DNA of 64,000 nucleotides, taken from positions 24,855-88,854 of the forward strand of contig CAKTBJ010000006.1 of the NCBI GenBank assembly GCA_934533075.1, written 5' to 3'. The position numbers were made by a program, and so were the translations under genes. This document shows, in pieces, positions 8,684-17,446 of this stretch (within the stretch, counting starts at the first letter, position 1; each line of letters starts with the position of its first letter). The notes under the pieces were generated by a model that did not search any database, was not told the DNA's origin, and saw only the letters and a program-made list of their open reading frames with translations. The DNA is from an uncultured Paracoccus sp. GTDB taxonomy: Bacteria; Pseudomonadota; Alphaproteobacteria; Rhodobacterales; Rhodobacteraceae.

Positions 8684-9279
8684 CAGGGTTCTCCCGTTGC
8701 ATAATCATCGATGAGGCGCAAAAGCCGTTCCTGCATCGCGGCGAGGTCGACGCGGGTCACGCCCCCGTCCAGATGCAGCGCGGGTTCCGGCGCGGCGGTG
8801 AGGGTCGGCATGGTCAGGCCGGCGTCGCGGCAGGCCTGGCGCAGGGCGTCGTGCAGATGCGCGGGGCAGTGGATATGCGCACGCGACGGGGCGGTCTCGC
8901 CGGCATCCTCCAGCGCGCCGACCAGTTCCGCGACCAGCCGGGCGCCCCCGCCGCGCGGCAGCAGCGCCCCGGCCACGGCGCGCAGCAGATCGGCGATCTC
9001 GGCGCGGGTTTCGCGGGCCTGCCGGGCTTGCGCCGCGCTGGTGGCAGCCATCGCCTCGCCATGCCGGCGCAGGGCCTCGGTCAGTTCCTCCATCTGCCGG
9101 TCGCGGGCCAGGGCGGCACCCTCGGCCTGACCTTCCATGCGCGCGAGGCGAAGCGATTCGATGCCGGGGGCGGCAAGATCGTCGGCCGGAAGGCGGGTGG
9201 AGAAGTCCTCCAGCCGCAGGGCCGGGAAATCCGGCCGGGCGGCGGCGGGGCGGGGGGCCTGGCGCAGCGCCGCGCTCAT
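8683..9279 (-). CDS. fliH: FliH-like flagellar export-ATPase regulator
   Basis: 198-residue, Ala/Arg/Glu-rich protein with a long charged helical region (about residues 45-105, coiled-coil-like, including the GxxxA/G-like EGQAEGAALARDRQ) and a globular C-terminal part ending with LHLDGGVTRVDLAAMQERLLRLIDDY. Sequence identity to enteric FliH is weak; the call rests on size, architecture and location between fliF and fliN, which is the usual FliH place in Rhodobacterales flagellar loci. FliH would dimerise and hold the ATPase FliI, which is not encoded here. Overlaps fliF (ATGA) and fliN. Confidence 0.8.
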   Translation of the reverse strand: MSAALRQAPRPAAARPDFPALRLEDFSTRLPADDLAAPGIESLRLARMEGQAEGAALARDRQMEELTEALRRHGEAMAATSAAQARQARETRAEIADLLRAVAGALLPRGGGARLVAELVGALEDAGETAPSRAHIHCPAHLHDALRQACRDAGLTMPTLTAAPEPALHLDGGVTRVDLAAMQERLLRLIDDYATGEP

Positions 9280-10883
9280 GTCCGGGCGCCCTTGTCGCTG
9301 ATCCAGCTGGACAGGACATGGATGCTCTCGTCCTGACGCTCGCGCATCAGGCGGCGCAGGCGCTGGACCGGATCCTCGTCAGCGGTCTCCGCGGCGGGCG
9401 GCGCGGGGGGCAGGACGCTGATGTCCGGCTCCGGCGGGGTCGCGCCGGATACGGGCGCATGGGGTGCCGCCAGCGCCGTGCGGGCTGCGGGAGCCGGGGA
9501 TTCCGGCGCCGGCAGCGGCGGCTGGGGCGGTGCCTCGGGTGCCGGCACCGCCCGCGCCTCGCCCCGCGCGGCCAGCATCGGCCGCAAGACCAGTCGTGCG
9601 AAGCCGATGGCGAACAGCCCGATCAGCGCCAGCCGGATCAGGTCGTTCACGGCCAGCCGCTCCAGCCAGCCGGGGCGGGCGGCCAATGTGCCGGCATCGC
9701 CTGCCACCGCAAAGGGCAGCGAGGTGATGGTCAGCTGGTCCCCGCGCGATTCGTCCAACCCAACCGCCGAGGCCACCAATTGCCGCAGCGTGGCCAGCTC
9801 GGCGTCCCCGCGCGGCAGGATCGCGGGCTTGCCGTCCGGCCCGGTGCCCTCGACGCCGTTCACCAGCACCGCCACGCTCAGCCGGCGCACGTCGCCGGGG
9901 GCGGCCACCACGTCGCGCCGGGTCTCGCTGACCTCGAAATTCGATCGCTGGCGCGTGGTCTCGCGGCTGGCGCTGGCCTGCCCGTCGCCTTGCCCGGCCC
10001 CGTCCGGCAGGTTCGAGGCTGCCGTCACCGCCCCCGCCTGGCTTTCGCGCGACTGGTCGGTGCTTTCCTCGACCTCCTGCGAGATCAGCGCCCGCTGCGC
10101 CGGGTCGAAGCGACGCTCGCTCACCTGTTCGGCGCGGGTCTCGATCTCCAGCGTCAGCTCGACGATGGCATTGCCGGCGCCGACATGGGCGGACAGGATC
10201 CGCTCCAGATCCTGCTTCATCCGGGCCTGGCGGTCGCCGGTGGCCTGCTGGTCGGCCTCGACCACGCCGCGGCGGCTGTCGATCACCGTGACCGATTCGG
10301 GCACCAGCCCCGGCACGCCCGAGGCGACCAGGAACCGCAGCGCCTGCGCCTGCTGGGGCGTGATCTCGGCCCCCGTCGTCGTCACCGTGACCGAGGCCGC
10401 CCCCGCCGAATCGCGCCGATAGCCGCGGCTGGTCGGCACGGCCAGATGCACGCGCGCCGATTTCACGTTCGGCGAGGCCAGGATGGTGCGCGCCAGCTCC
10501 CCTTCCTTCGCGCGCCAATAGGCGGCATCGAACATCTGCGAGGTGGTGCCGAAGCCCGACAGCCCGTCCAGCAGCTCATACCCCGCCGAGCCGGCCTCGG
10601 GCAGGCCCTGCCCGGCGAGGTCCAGCCGCAGCCGGTCGCGCGTGCCTGCCGCCACCCAGATCGATTCGCCGCGCACCTGATAGGGGGTCTTCTGGCGGTC
10701 CAACTCGGCCATGATGGCGCCGGCCTGCGCCGGGTCCAGCCCGCCGTAAAGCAGCGCCATCGGCTGCCGCCCGGCCAGCATCGCAAAGCCCGCCACCGCC
10801 AGAAAGGTGGCGGCGAAGGCGCCGATCAGCACGGCCCGCTGCCGCTGGCTGCGGGCCAGCCAATAGTCTTTCAGCTTCTGCAC
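9276..10883 (-). CDS. fliF: FliF, flagellar MS-ring protein
   Basis: 535 residues forming the MS ring in the inner membrane. First membrane segment about residues 19-38, periplasmic YscJ-type ring domain with ALLYGGLDPAQAGAIMAELD and ARTILASPNVKSARVHLAVP, the ring-building C-terminal domain, second membrane segment near residue 420 (LIRLALIGLFAIGFARL), and a cytosolic Pro/Ala-rich tail ending with DESIHVLSSWI, the FliG-binding helix. Start is a GTG at 10883; the protein then begins MQKLKDYW. First gene of the leftward arm, 115 bases from the divergent fliL. Confidence 0.96.
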   Translation of the reverse strand: MQKLKDYWLARSQRQRAVLIGAFAATFLAVAGFAMLAGRQPMALLYGGLDPAQAGAIMAELDRQKTPYQVRGESIWVAAGTRDRLRLDLAGQGLPEAGSAGYELLDGLSGFGTTSQMFDAAYWRAKEGELARTILASPNVKSARVHLAVPTSRGYRRDSAGAASVTVTTTGAEITPQQAQALRFLVASGVPGLVPESVTVIDSRRGVVEADQQATGDRQARMKQDLERILSAHVGAGNAIVELTLEIETRAEQVSERRFDPAQRALISQEVEESTDQSRESQAGAVTAASNLPDGAGQGDGQASASRETTRQRSNFEVSETRRDVVAAPGDVRRLSVAVLVNGVEGTGPDGKPAILPRGDAELATLRQLVASAVGLDESRGDQLTITSLPFAVAGDAGTLAARPGWLERLAVNDLIRLALIGLFAIGFARLVLRPMLAARGEARAVPAPEAPPQPPLPAPESPAPAARTALAAPHAPVSGATPPEPDISVLPPAPPAAETADEDPVQRLRRLMRERQDESIHVLSSWISDKGART

Positions 10884-10940
10884 ATTCGTCCCCGATTCGT
10901 CCGGTTTCTCCGTCTGCCTCGGGGAATAACCCGGCTTCCG

Positions 10941-10955
10941 TTAACATTCGGTTAG
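10941..10955. promoter_or_regulatory. CtrA-like box between fliF and fliL
   Basis: TTAACATTCGGTTAG matches the CtrA full-site pattern TTAA-N7-TTAA with one deviation (last base G). It lies in the 115-base divergent region, 44 bases from the fliL start and 58 from the fliF start, so it could control both flagellar arms. CtrA is a known activator of flagellar genes in alphaproteobacteria. No clear sigma-54 (GG-N10-GC) or sigma-28 core was seen beside it. Single-site evidence only. Confidence 0.55.
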
Positions 10956-10998
10956 CTGCTGGCTGCTAGGTCTGGTCCATCCGAGGAGGGAATCACCC

Positions 10999-11487
10999 AT
11001 GACCGACGCCAGCCTGGACGGCACCGAAACCGAGACCGCGGACCCGCCCGCCCGCAAGCGCGGCTGGCTGCTGGTGGTCGCGCTCTGCCTTGTCGCCGGC
11101 GGGGCGGGCTTCGCGCCGACCTTCCTGGGCCTCTGGTCGCCGATGGCGCTGGTCGAGGGGATTTCCGCCCCTTCCGAGGCCAGGGGCAGCCAGCCCGCCT
11201 TCATCGAGGTGGCGCCAATGACCCTCTCCATTCCCGGCCCGCGCCTGCGCCGCCTCCGCGTCGCCATCGTGCTGGAGGTGCGGGAGGGCGACCGCGCCGC
11301 CGTCACCCGGCTTTTGCCGCGCGTCACCGATGCCGCCACCGGATTCCTGACCGGCATCGCCCCGGAGGCCTATGACCGCCGCGGCATCCTGGAGGTGATT
11401 CGCGCCGAGTTGACCACCCGGATCGGTCAGGCCCTCGCGCCCCTGCCGATCGAGAATGTCCTGCTGACGGAGTTTGTGTTCGAATGA
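10999..11487 (+). CDS. fliL: FliL, flagellar basal-body-associated protein
   Basis: 162 residues: short charged cytosolic N-terminus, one membrane segment (about residues 23-45) and a periplasmic FliL domain ending ALAPLPIENVLLTEFVFE, the typical C-terminus. FliL surrounds stator units and supports motor torque. The start ATG has GAGGAGG 11 bases upstream. It opens the rightward arm fliL-(11484)-motE-motA-(13254)-flhA-fliR-flhB-fliJ; the next start overlaps its stop by ATGA. Confidence 0.93.
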   Translation: MTDASLDGTETETADPPARKRGWLLVVALCLVAGGAGFAPTFLGLWSPMALVEGISAPSEARGSQPAFIEVAPMTLSIPGPRLRRLRVAIVLEVREGDRAAVTRLLPRVTDAATGFLTGIAPEAYDRRGILEVIRAELTTRIGQALAPLPIENVLLTEFVFE

Positions 11488-11843
11488 CCCCCGCCATGAT
11501 CCTTCAGGGCGCGCTGATCGCCGCCTGCCTTGCGGTCTCGCTGTATTGCCACGTGCTGGCGCGGCGGCTGCGCAAGCTCAACGATCTGGAAACCGGCCTC
11601 GGCGGCGCCATCGCGGTAATGACCGCCGAGGTCGCCCGGCTGGAGGCCGCCATCGCCGCCGCCCGCGACGAGGCCGCGCAGGCCGGCCGCATGCTAGCCG
11701 CGGAGGTCGAGCGCGCCCGAGACGAGCGGCTGCGCCTGCGCCTGGGTCAGGATCTGGGCGAGGGCATCGCCCCGTCCCGCGCCCGCCGCACCCGGCGCCG
11801 GGCGACCGAAGCCACCGATGCGCGCGGGGGCTATGATGCGTAA
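11484..11843 (+). CDS. Small membrane coiled-coil protein of the flagellar locus (DUF6468-like)
   Basis: 119 residues. One N-terminal membrane segment (about residues 5-24, MILQGALIAACLAVSLYCHV), the motif LARRLRKLNDLETGLG, then a long Ala/Glu/Arg helix (about residues 40-90) with coiled-coil character, and a basic C-terminus. The position between fliL and the motE-like gene, with ATGA overlap to fliL, and the membrane-plus-LrkL architecture resemble the uncharacterised DUF6468 family of alphaproteobacterial flagellar loci; that assignment is from memory of the family's appearance. Its role is unknown; stator or basal-body assembly is a guess from context. Confidence 0.7.
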   Translation: MTPAMILQGALIAACLAVSLYCHVLARRLRKLNDLETGLGGAIAVMTAEVARLEAAIAAARDEAAQAGRMLAAEVERARDERLRLRLGQDLGEGIAPSRARRTRRRATEATDARGGYDA

Positions 11844-12375
11844 GCGGCGGATCCTGCCGATCTTTGGCGCGGTCTTCGTCCTCGCCGGTGCCGCGCAGCT
11901 TGCGGGCATGGTGCTGGCGCGGGCCTCGGCCACCGATACCGTCCACCCGCTGATCGCCGGTTGCGAGGGCGTGCCCGAGGCCGTCGCGCTGGGCGAGCGA
12001 CTGGTCCTGCGCGCCGACCGGGTGGACCGCTATCTGGCCGAACTGGAGCGCAAGCGGGCCGAGATCGCCGCCGCCGAGGCGCGGCTGACCAGCCGGCTGA
12101 TGGAATTGCGCGCCGCCTCCGCCAGCCCCGCCGCGCGCCAGTCGGCGCAGGCCGAGGCGGTCGAGGACGACATCCGCCGCATGGTCGCCATCTATGACGT
12201 GATGAAGCCGGCCGATGCCGCCGGGGTCATGGCGCATCTGCCCCCCGACTATGCGGCCGAGATCCTGATGCGCGTGGGGCCTGAGAACGGCGCGCGCATC
12301 GTCGGCGCGCTGGATCCCGGAACCGCCGCGGTGGTCACCGCACATATGGGCGCCCGCAGCGCCCGCCACGACTGA
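11833..12375 (+). CDS. MotE-like periplasmic chaperone (MgtE intracellular-N-like domain)
   Basis: 180 residues: a signal anchor (about residues 5-25), a coiled-coil segment (RVDRYLAELERKRAEIAAAEARL) and a C-terminal MgtE_N-like helical domain with IYDVMKPADAAGVMAHLPPDYAAEILMRV, characteristic of the alphaproteobacterial MotE family. MotE proteins act as chaperones for the periplasmic stator factor MotC or as flagellar assembly factors. The start could be ATG 11833 or 11836, both overlapping the previous gene. motC and motB are not in the window, so this may be an orthologue serving another stator partner. Confidence 0.78.
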   Translation: MMRKRRILPIFGAVFVLAGAAQLAGMVLARASATDTVHPLIAGCEGVPEAVALGERLVLRADRVDRYLAELERKRAEIAAAEARLTSRLMELRAASASPAARQSAQAEAVEDDIRRMVAIYDVMKPADAAGVMAHLPPDYAAEILMRVGPENGARIVGALDPGTAAVVTAHMGARSARHD

Positions 12376-12387
12376 CGGAGGGTTTTC

Positions 12388-13254
12388 ATGTCCGGTATCC
12401 TTGGCATCGCCGTCACCTTCGTGATGGTCTTCGGCGGCTATCTGGCCGCCGGCGGGCACCTGTCGGTGATCCTGCATTCGCTGCCCTTCGAGATGATGAT
12501 GATCGGCGGCGCCGCCGTGGGCGCCTATGTGCTGTCGAACGACATGGCCACGCTGCGCCACACCGTCGGCGACATCCGCCGGGCCTTCGCCGGCCCGCGC
12601 TGGACACCCGACGACCATCGCGACGTTCTTTGCCTGCTCTACCGCCTGCTGCGCCTGGCCCGCGCCAACCCGATCGAGCTGGAGAGCCATATCGAGGACC
12701 CGCAGGCCTCCGCGATCTTCGCCGCCTATCCGCGCATCCTGGCCGATGAGGATACCGTGGGCCTGATCGCGGACACGCTGCGCTCGATCGGGCTGAACTA
12801 CGACGATCCCTATCAGGTCGAGGACATGCTGGCCCGCCGTATCGCCCTGATGCGCGACGAGGGGGTGCATGTCGCCCACGCGCTTCAGGGCACCTCGGAC
12901 GCGCTGCCGGCGCTGGGGATCGTGGCGGCGGTGCTGGGGGTGATTAAGACGATGGCCTCCATCGACCAGCCGCCCGAGGTGCTGGGCAAGATGATCGGCG
13001 GCGCGCTGGTCGGCACCTTCCTCGGCGTGTTCCTGGCCTATGGGCTGGTCGGGCCGCTGGCCGCCCGCCTCGCCGCCGTCCGCCGGCAGGAGGATGCCTT
13101 TCACGAGGTCATCAAGTCGGTGCTGGTCGCCGGCCTGCACCAGCATGCCACCAACCTCTGCGTCGAGGTCGGCCGTCAGGCCACGCCCGACGCGCTGCGG
13201 CCCAGCTTTGCCGACCTGGAGGCCAGCCTGCGCGAACTGAAAAAGGTGGCGTGA
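12388..13254 (+). CDS. motA: MotA, flagellar stator proton-channel subunit
   Basis: 288 residues with four predicted membrane segments (two near residues 3-50, two near 170-225). Contains the conserved cytosolic loop with basic and acidic torque residues (region after SNDMATLRHT) and the C-terminal pair with DALPALGIVAAVLGVIKTM and GGALVGTFLGVFLAYGLVGPLA, which carries the channel Pro. Works with MotB, absent here. The start ATG has GGAGG seven to eight bases upstream. The next small gene starts within its stop (TGATG). Confidence 0.96.
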   Translation: MSGILGIAVTFVMVFGGYLAAGGHLSVILHSLPFEMMMIGGAAVGAYVLSNDMATLRHTVGDIRRAFAGPRWTPDDHRDVLCLLYRLLRLARANPIELESHIEDPQASAIFAAYPRILADEDTVGLIADTLRSIGLNYDDPYQVEDMLARRIALMRDEGVHVAHALQGTSDALPALGIVAAVLGVIKTMASIDQPPEVLGKMIGGALVGTFLGVFLAYGLVGPLAARLAAVRRQEDAFHEVIKSVLVAGLHQHATNLCVEVGRQATPDALRPSFADLEASLRELKKVA

Positions 13255-13511
13255 TGATCCTGTCGCTGATGACCGCCCTGCTGATCGCCGGCGCTTCGCC
13301 CGAGGCCGAGGGCTATGCCGCCGAGGCGCAGGCCCGGATGTTGGCCGGGCAGGGCCTGCCGCGCGATTTCCGCCGCGACCTGGCCGCGCTGGAGCCGGTG
13401 GACCGTTTCGCGCTGGTGATCTGGCTGCGCCGCTCGGGCATGCTGACCGGACCGGCCATCCCCATCGAGGCGATGCTGTCCCCGGCCCGTCCTTTGGGTG
13501 CGGCGCCATGA
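13254..13511 (+). CDS. Small secreted protein in flagellar operon, unknown function
   Basis: 85 residues. The N-terminus MILSLMTALLIAGASPEAEG looks like a signal peptide; the rest is a small helical domain with LPRDFRRDLAALEPVDRFALVIWLRRSGMLTG. I do not recognise a named family. The gene overlaps motA by one base and flhA by ATGA, so it is locked into the flagellar operon, and codon usage matches its neighbours. A periplasmic helper of MotA/MotB or of the basal body is plausible but is inference only. A GTG three bases earlier could also serve as start. Confidence 0.72.
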   Translation: MILSLMTALLIAGASPEAEGYAAEAQARMLAGQGLPRDFRRDLAALEPVDRFALVIWLRRSGMLTGPAIPIEAMLSPARPLGAAP

Positions 13512-15604
13512 GCGGCGCGGTCGCATCCGTGACACCCGCCGGCGGGGCCGCCGGCTGGGGCGGGCGCCCGGTGATCGTCACCGGGGCGCTGGTGCTGATC
13601 GTCATGTCGATGGTGGTGCCGATCCCGGCCGGGCTGCTGGATGTGGGCATTGCGCTCTCCATCGCCACGGCCACGCTGATCCTGGTCATGGCGGCCCTGG
13701 TCGACAAGCCCACGGATTTCCAGGCCTTTCCGGTGCTGCTGCTGGTCTCGCTGCTGATCCGGCTGTCGCTGAACGTGTCCTCGACGCGGCTGATCCTGAC
13801 CCAGGGCCATACCGGCCCGGACGCCGCCGGCCATGTCATCAGCGGCTTCGCGCAATTCGTCGCCGGCGGCTCGCTGATCGTGGGGCTGACGGTCTTCGCG
13901 GTGATCTCGGTGGTGAATTTCATGGTCATCACCAAGGGCGCCGGGCGGATGGCCGAGGTCTCGGCCCGCTTTGCCCTCGATTCGCTGCCCGGCAAGCAAC
14001 TGGCCATCGACGGCGACCTGAACGCCGGCTCGATCACCCATGACGAGGCCAAGGCCCGTCGCCAGCAGGAAGGGCGCGAGATCAGCTTCTTCGGCTCGCT
14101 GGATGGCGCGTCGAAATTCGTCAAGGGCGATGCGGTTGCCGGCATCGTCATCACCCTGATCAACCTGATCGTGGGGCTGGCGGTGGGGGTGGTCGCGCAT
14201 GGCTTGCCGGTGGGCGAGGCCATGCGCGCCTATTCCTTCCTGACCATCGGCGACGGGCTGGTGACGCAGATCCCGGCGCTGATCACCTCGATGGCGGCGG
14301 CGCTGCTGCTGGCACGGGGGGGCGCCACCGATTCGACGGCGGACATGCTGTCCTCGCAGCTGATCCGCAACTGGCGGGCGCCGGCGGTGGTGACGGCGGG
14401 CATGGTGCTGATGGCCACGGTGCCCGGCATGCCGACGGCGCTGTTTCTGGTGGTGGCGGCCATCGCCGGCTTTCTGGCCTGGCGGGTGCGCATGGCCGAG
14501 GCGCGGCCCCAGGCCGAGGCGGACGTCCCGGCGCAGGCGGCCGAGGCCCCGCCGGCCCGCATCGGCGACATCCTCGACATGGACGAGATTTCGGTCGAGA
14601 TCGGCATGGGCCTCGTGCATGCCGCGCTGGATTCCGCCCGCGGCCTCGGTCCCCGCATCGAGAATCTGCGCATCCATGTCGCCCGCCAATACGGGCTGAT
14701 CCTGCCGGATGTGCGCATCACCGATGCCGCCGACCTGGAACCGGGCGCCTATGCCATCCGCATCCACGGCGTGCTGCGCGGTCGGGGCGAATTGCGCGAG
14801 GGCCAGATCCTCGCGCTGGGCAGCGACGAGACCCTGGCCCGCATCGGTGGCGACGCGGTGCGCGAGCCGGTCTATGCCGCCCCCGCGCACTGGATTTCCG
14901 CCGGCCGTCAGGAGGATGCGGCGCTCTCCGGCGCGACGGTCATCACGCCGATGGAGGTGCTTTCGACCCATCTGATGGAGGTGGTGCGCGCCAACCTGCC
15001 GGCGCTGCTGTCGCTGGGCGGCTTGCAGCGCATGCTGGCGGAACTGCGCGACCTCTCCGACCCGCGCCGGGCGGAGGGGTATCGCAAGCTGTTCGACAGC
15101 CTGATCCCCGAAAAGGTCACGCCGGAGGCCCTGCTGGCCGTGCTGCGCCTGCTGCTGGAGGAGGGTGTCTCCATCCGCAACCTGCCGATGATCGTCGATG
15201 CGATGGCCGAGCACCGCAACGACGGCGGCCCCGAGGCCATATGCGATGCCGTGCGCCGGCGGCTGCGCGGCCAGATTACCCAGGCGCTGGCCCATGACGG
15301 CACGCTGGACCTGATGCAGCTTGCCCCCGGCTGGGAAGGCGAATTCGTTCGCGTCGAGGCCGAGGTCGCCCGCGGCACCGGCGGCGCGGCGCTGCCGGCC
15401 CTGGCCCGCCGCCTGACCGAGGCCGTGCGCGGCGCCGCGCAATCGCGGGCCGGGCGGGTGCTGCCGCTGGCGGTGCCGGACCACCGCCGCCGGCAGGTGC
15501 GCGGCATCCTCGGCGCCAGCGGCATCGCCAACCCGGTGATCGGGCTGGACGAGATCGACCCCGACCAGCCCCTGCGGCTGGTGCAGACGGTGGAGGCCGC
15601 ATGA
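13508..15604 (+). CDS. flhA: FlhA, flagellar export-gate protein
   Basis: 698 residues, normal length. The N-terminal half has about eight membrane segments with the FHIPEP-type signature region [13 protein letters not shown] and the [31 protein letters not shown] loop (here FMVITKG). The C-terminal cytosolic domain (from about residue 340) binds chaperone-substrate complexes and includes [13 protein letters not shown]. FlhA converts proton-motive force for export together with FliPQR and FlhB. It overlaps the preceding small gene and fliR by ATGA. Confidence 0.97.
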   Translation: [698 protein letters not shown]

Positions 15605-16377
15605 CCGGCCTGCTGGCCCAGATCGCGCCGGACCTGCTGGCGGGCTGGCTGCTGCCCTATCTGCGGGTGCAGGCCTGCCTGATCGCGATGCCCGGCTGGG
15701 GCGAGCGGCTGCTGCCCGGCCGCATTCGCGTGGCGCTGGCGCTGGCGGTGACGCCTTTGGCGCGGGAACTGGCGCAGCCGGTGCCGCCCCTGCCCGACAT
15801 GCTGACGCCGGCGGTGCTGGAAAGCCTGGCCACCTTCGCCGGTGCCGAGCTGGCGACGGGCTTCGCGCTGGGCCTGCTGGTGCGCATCGCCGGCCATGCG
15901 CTGGGCATGGCGGCGGCGGCGATCGCGGCCGTCACCTCGCTGTCGCAACTGGTCGGCGGTCCCTCCGAGGCGGCGCCCCATCCCATCGGCAACCTGTTCG
16001 ACCTCGCCGGTCTGGCCTTGCTGATGGCGCTGGGTTACCCCTTGTTCCTGATGGATTATATCGCCGAGGGCTACCGCCTTCTGCCCCTGGCGCAACTGCC
16101 CGACGCGACGATGCTGGGCCTTGCCGGCATGGCGGCGGTGGCGCGGGCCTTCGCGCTGGCGATGGTGCTGGCCTCGCCCTTCATCCTCGGCGGCTTTCTG
16201 TATCAATGCCTGCAAGGCATCGTCAGCCGGGTGATGCCCAGCCTGCCGGTGGTCTTCGTGGGTGCCCCGGCGGCGCTGCTGCTGGCGCTGGCCGGCATCG
16301 CCATCCTCGCCACGCCGATCCTGGCGCTCTGGGCCGATTCCGTCCTCGACCTGCGCCTGCCGCCCTTGCTGCCATGA
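15601..16377 (+). CDS. fliR: FliR, flagellar export-gate protein
   Basis: 258 residues, six predicted membrane segments. Family features: the N-terminal R-x-x-x-x-L-MPGWGERLLPGRIRVALALAVT segment, the central GFALGLLVRI and the C-terminal GIVSRVMPSLPVVFVGAPAALLLALAG. FliR completes the FliPQR gate. It starts in the flhA stop (ATGA) and is followed 10 bases later by flhB, the usual fliR-flhB order. Confidence 0.95.
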   Translation: MTGLLAQIAPDLLAGWLLPYLRVQACLIAMPGWGERLLPGRIRVALALAVTPLARELAQPVPPLPDMLTPAVLESLATFAGAELATGFALGLLVRIAGHALGMAAAAIAAVTSLSQLVGGPSEAAPHPIGNLFDLAGLALLMALGYPLFLMDYIAEGYRLLPLAQLPDATMLGLAGMAAVARAFALAMVLASPFILGGFLYQCLQGIVSRVMPSLPVVFVGAPAALLLALAGIAILATPILALWADSVLDLRLPPLLP

Positions 16378-16387
16378 GGAGAACGCG

Positions 16388-17446
16388 ATGAGCGGCGAGG
16401 AGGACAAGGACGCCAAACAGTTCGACCCGACCGAGAGCAAGCTGCGCAAGGCACGGGAAAAGGGCGATATTCCGCGCTCGACCGAGGTCACGGCGCTGGC
16501 GGCCTTCGCGGGGCTGGCGCTGGCCGTGGTGCTGGCCGGCGCCGCGGTGGCGCAATGGCTGGCGCGGGTGACGCTGATGGAGGTCGAGCCGGAGCGGGTG
16601 ATGGATGCGGCCTCGGCCTTCGCGGGGCAGGCGGCGCTGTGGCTGGTCGGGCTGCTGCTGCTGCCGGCCGCGGCGGTGTTCATGGCGCTGGTGATCCAGC
16701 GCGGGCTGGTCTTTTCCGGCGAAAAGCTGAAGATCGACCCCAAGCGCATCCATCCGCTGCGCAATTTCGGCCAGAAACTCGGGCGCGGGGCGCTGGTCAC
16801 CTTCGGGATCTCGCTGGTCAAGGTGGCGCTGGTCGCGACCGGCGGCTGGTATCTGTTCCGGGCGCTGTTCGACCTGCTGGCGCAATCCGGCTATACCGCC
16901 GAAGGCCAATGGGTGCAGGGCATCGGGCTGATGCTGCAACGCAGCCTGGGCCTCGCCATCGGCATCTCGGCGCTGCTGGCCATCGTCGATTACCTGTGGA
17001 AGCGGCGCGAGTTTCTGACCCGCAACCGCATGACCCGCAAGGAAATGCAGGACGAGCACAAGGACAGCGAGGGCGACCCGCACCTCAAGCACGCCCGCCG
17101 CCAGCGCGCGGTGGACCTGATCACCGCGCAGATGCTGGCCGATGTGGAAAGGGCCGATGTCGTGATCGTCAACCCCACGCATTACGCCGTCGCGCTGGAA
17201 TGGAAGCGCGGCAGCGGCCGGGCGCCGGTCTGCCTTGCCAAGGGCGTGGACGAGGTGGCCCGCCGCATCCGCGAGCGCGCCGGCGAGCATGGCGTGCCGA
17301 TCTGGTCCGACCCGCCTTGCGCGCGCGCCCTGCATGCCGTGATGCAGGTCGGCGACGAGATTCCGCTGGAACAGTTCGGCCCCGTGGCCGCCGCCATCCG
17401 CTTCGCCGAGGCCATGCGGCGCAAGGCGAGGGCGGCGGGATGGTGA
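16388..17446 (+). CDS. flhB: FlhB, export substrate-specificity switch
   Basis: 352 residues. N-terminal amphipathic DKDAKQFDPTESKLRKAREKGDIPRS, four membrane segments (about residues 35-210), the linker with SEGDPHLKHARRQRA and the self-cleavage motif NPTHYAVAL near residue 262, followed by the C-terminal domain with PPCARALHAVMQVGDEIPLEQF. Cleavage between Asn and Pro switches export from hook to filament substrates. The start ATG at 16388 follows GAGGAG. The fliJ-like gene begins inside its 3' end. Confidence 0.96.
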   Translation: MSGEEDKDAKQFDPTESKLRKAREKGDIPRSTEVTALAAFAGLALAVVLAGAAVAQWLARVTLMEVEPERVMDAASAFAGQAALWLVGLLLLPAAAVFMALVIQRGLVFSGEKLKIDPKRIHPLRNFGQKLGRGALVTFGISLVKVALVATGGWYLFRALFDLLAQSGYTAEGQWVQGIGLMLQRSLGLAIGISALLAIVDYLWKRREFLTRNRMTRKEMQDEHKDSEGDPHLKHARRQRAVDLITAQMLADVERADVVIVNPTHYAVALEWKRGSGRAPVCLAKGVDEVARRIRERAGEHGVPIWSDPPCARALHAVMQVGDEIPLEQFGPVAAAIRFAEAMRRKARAAGW

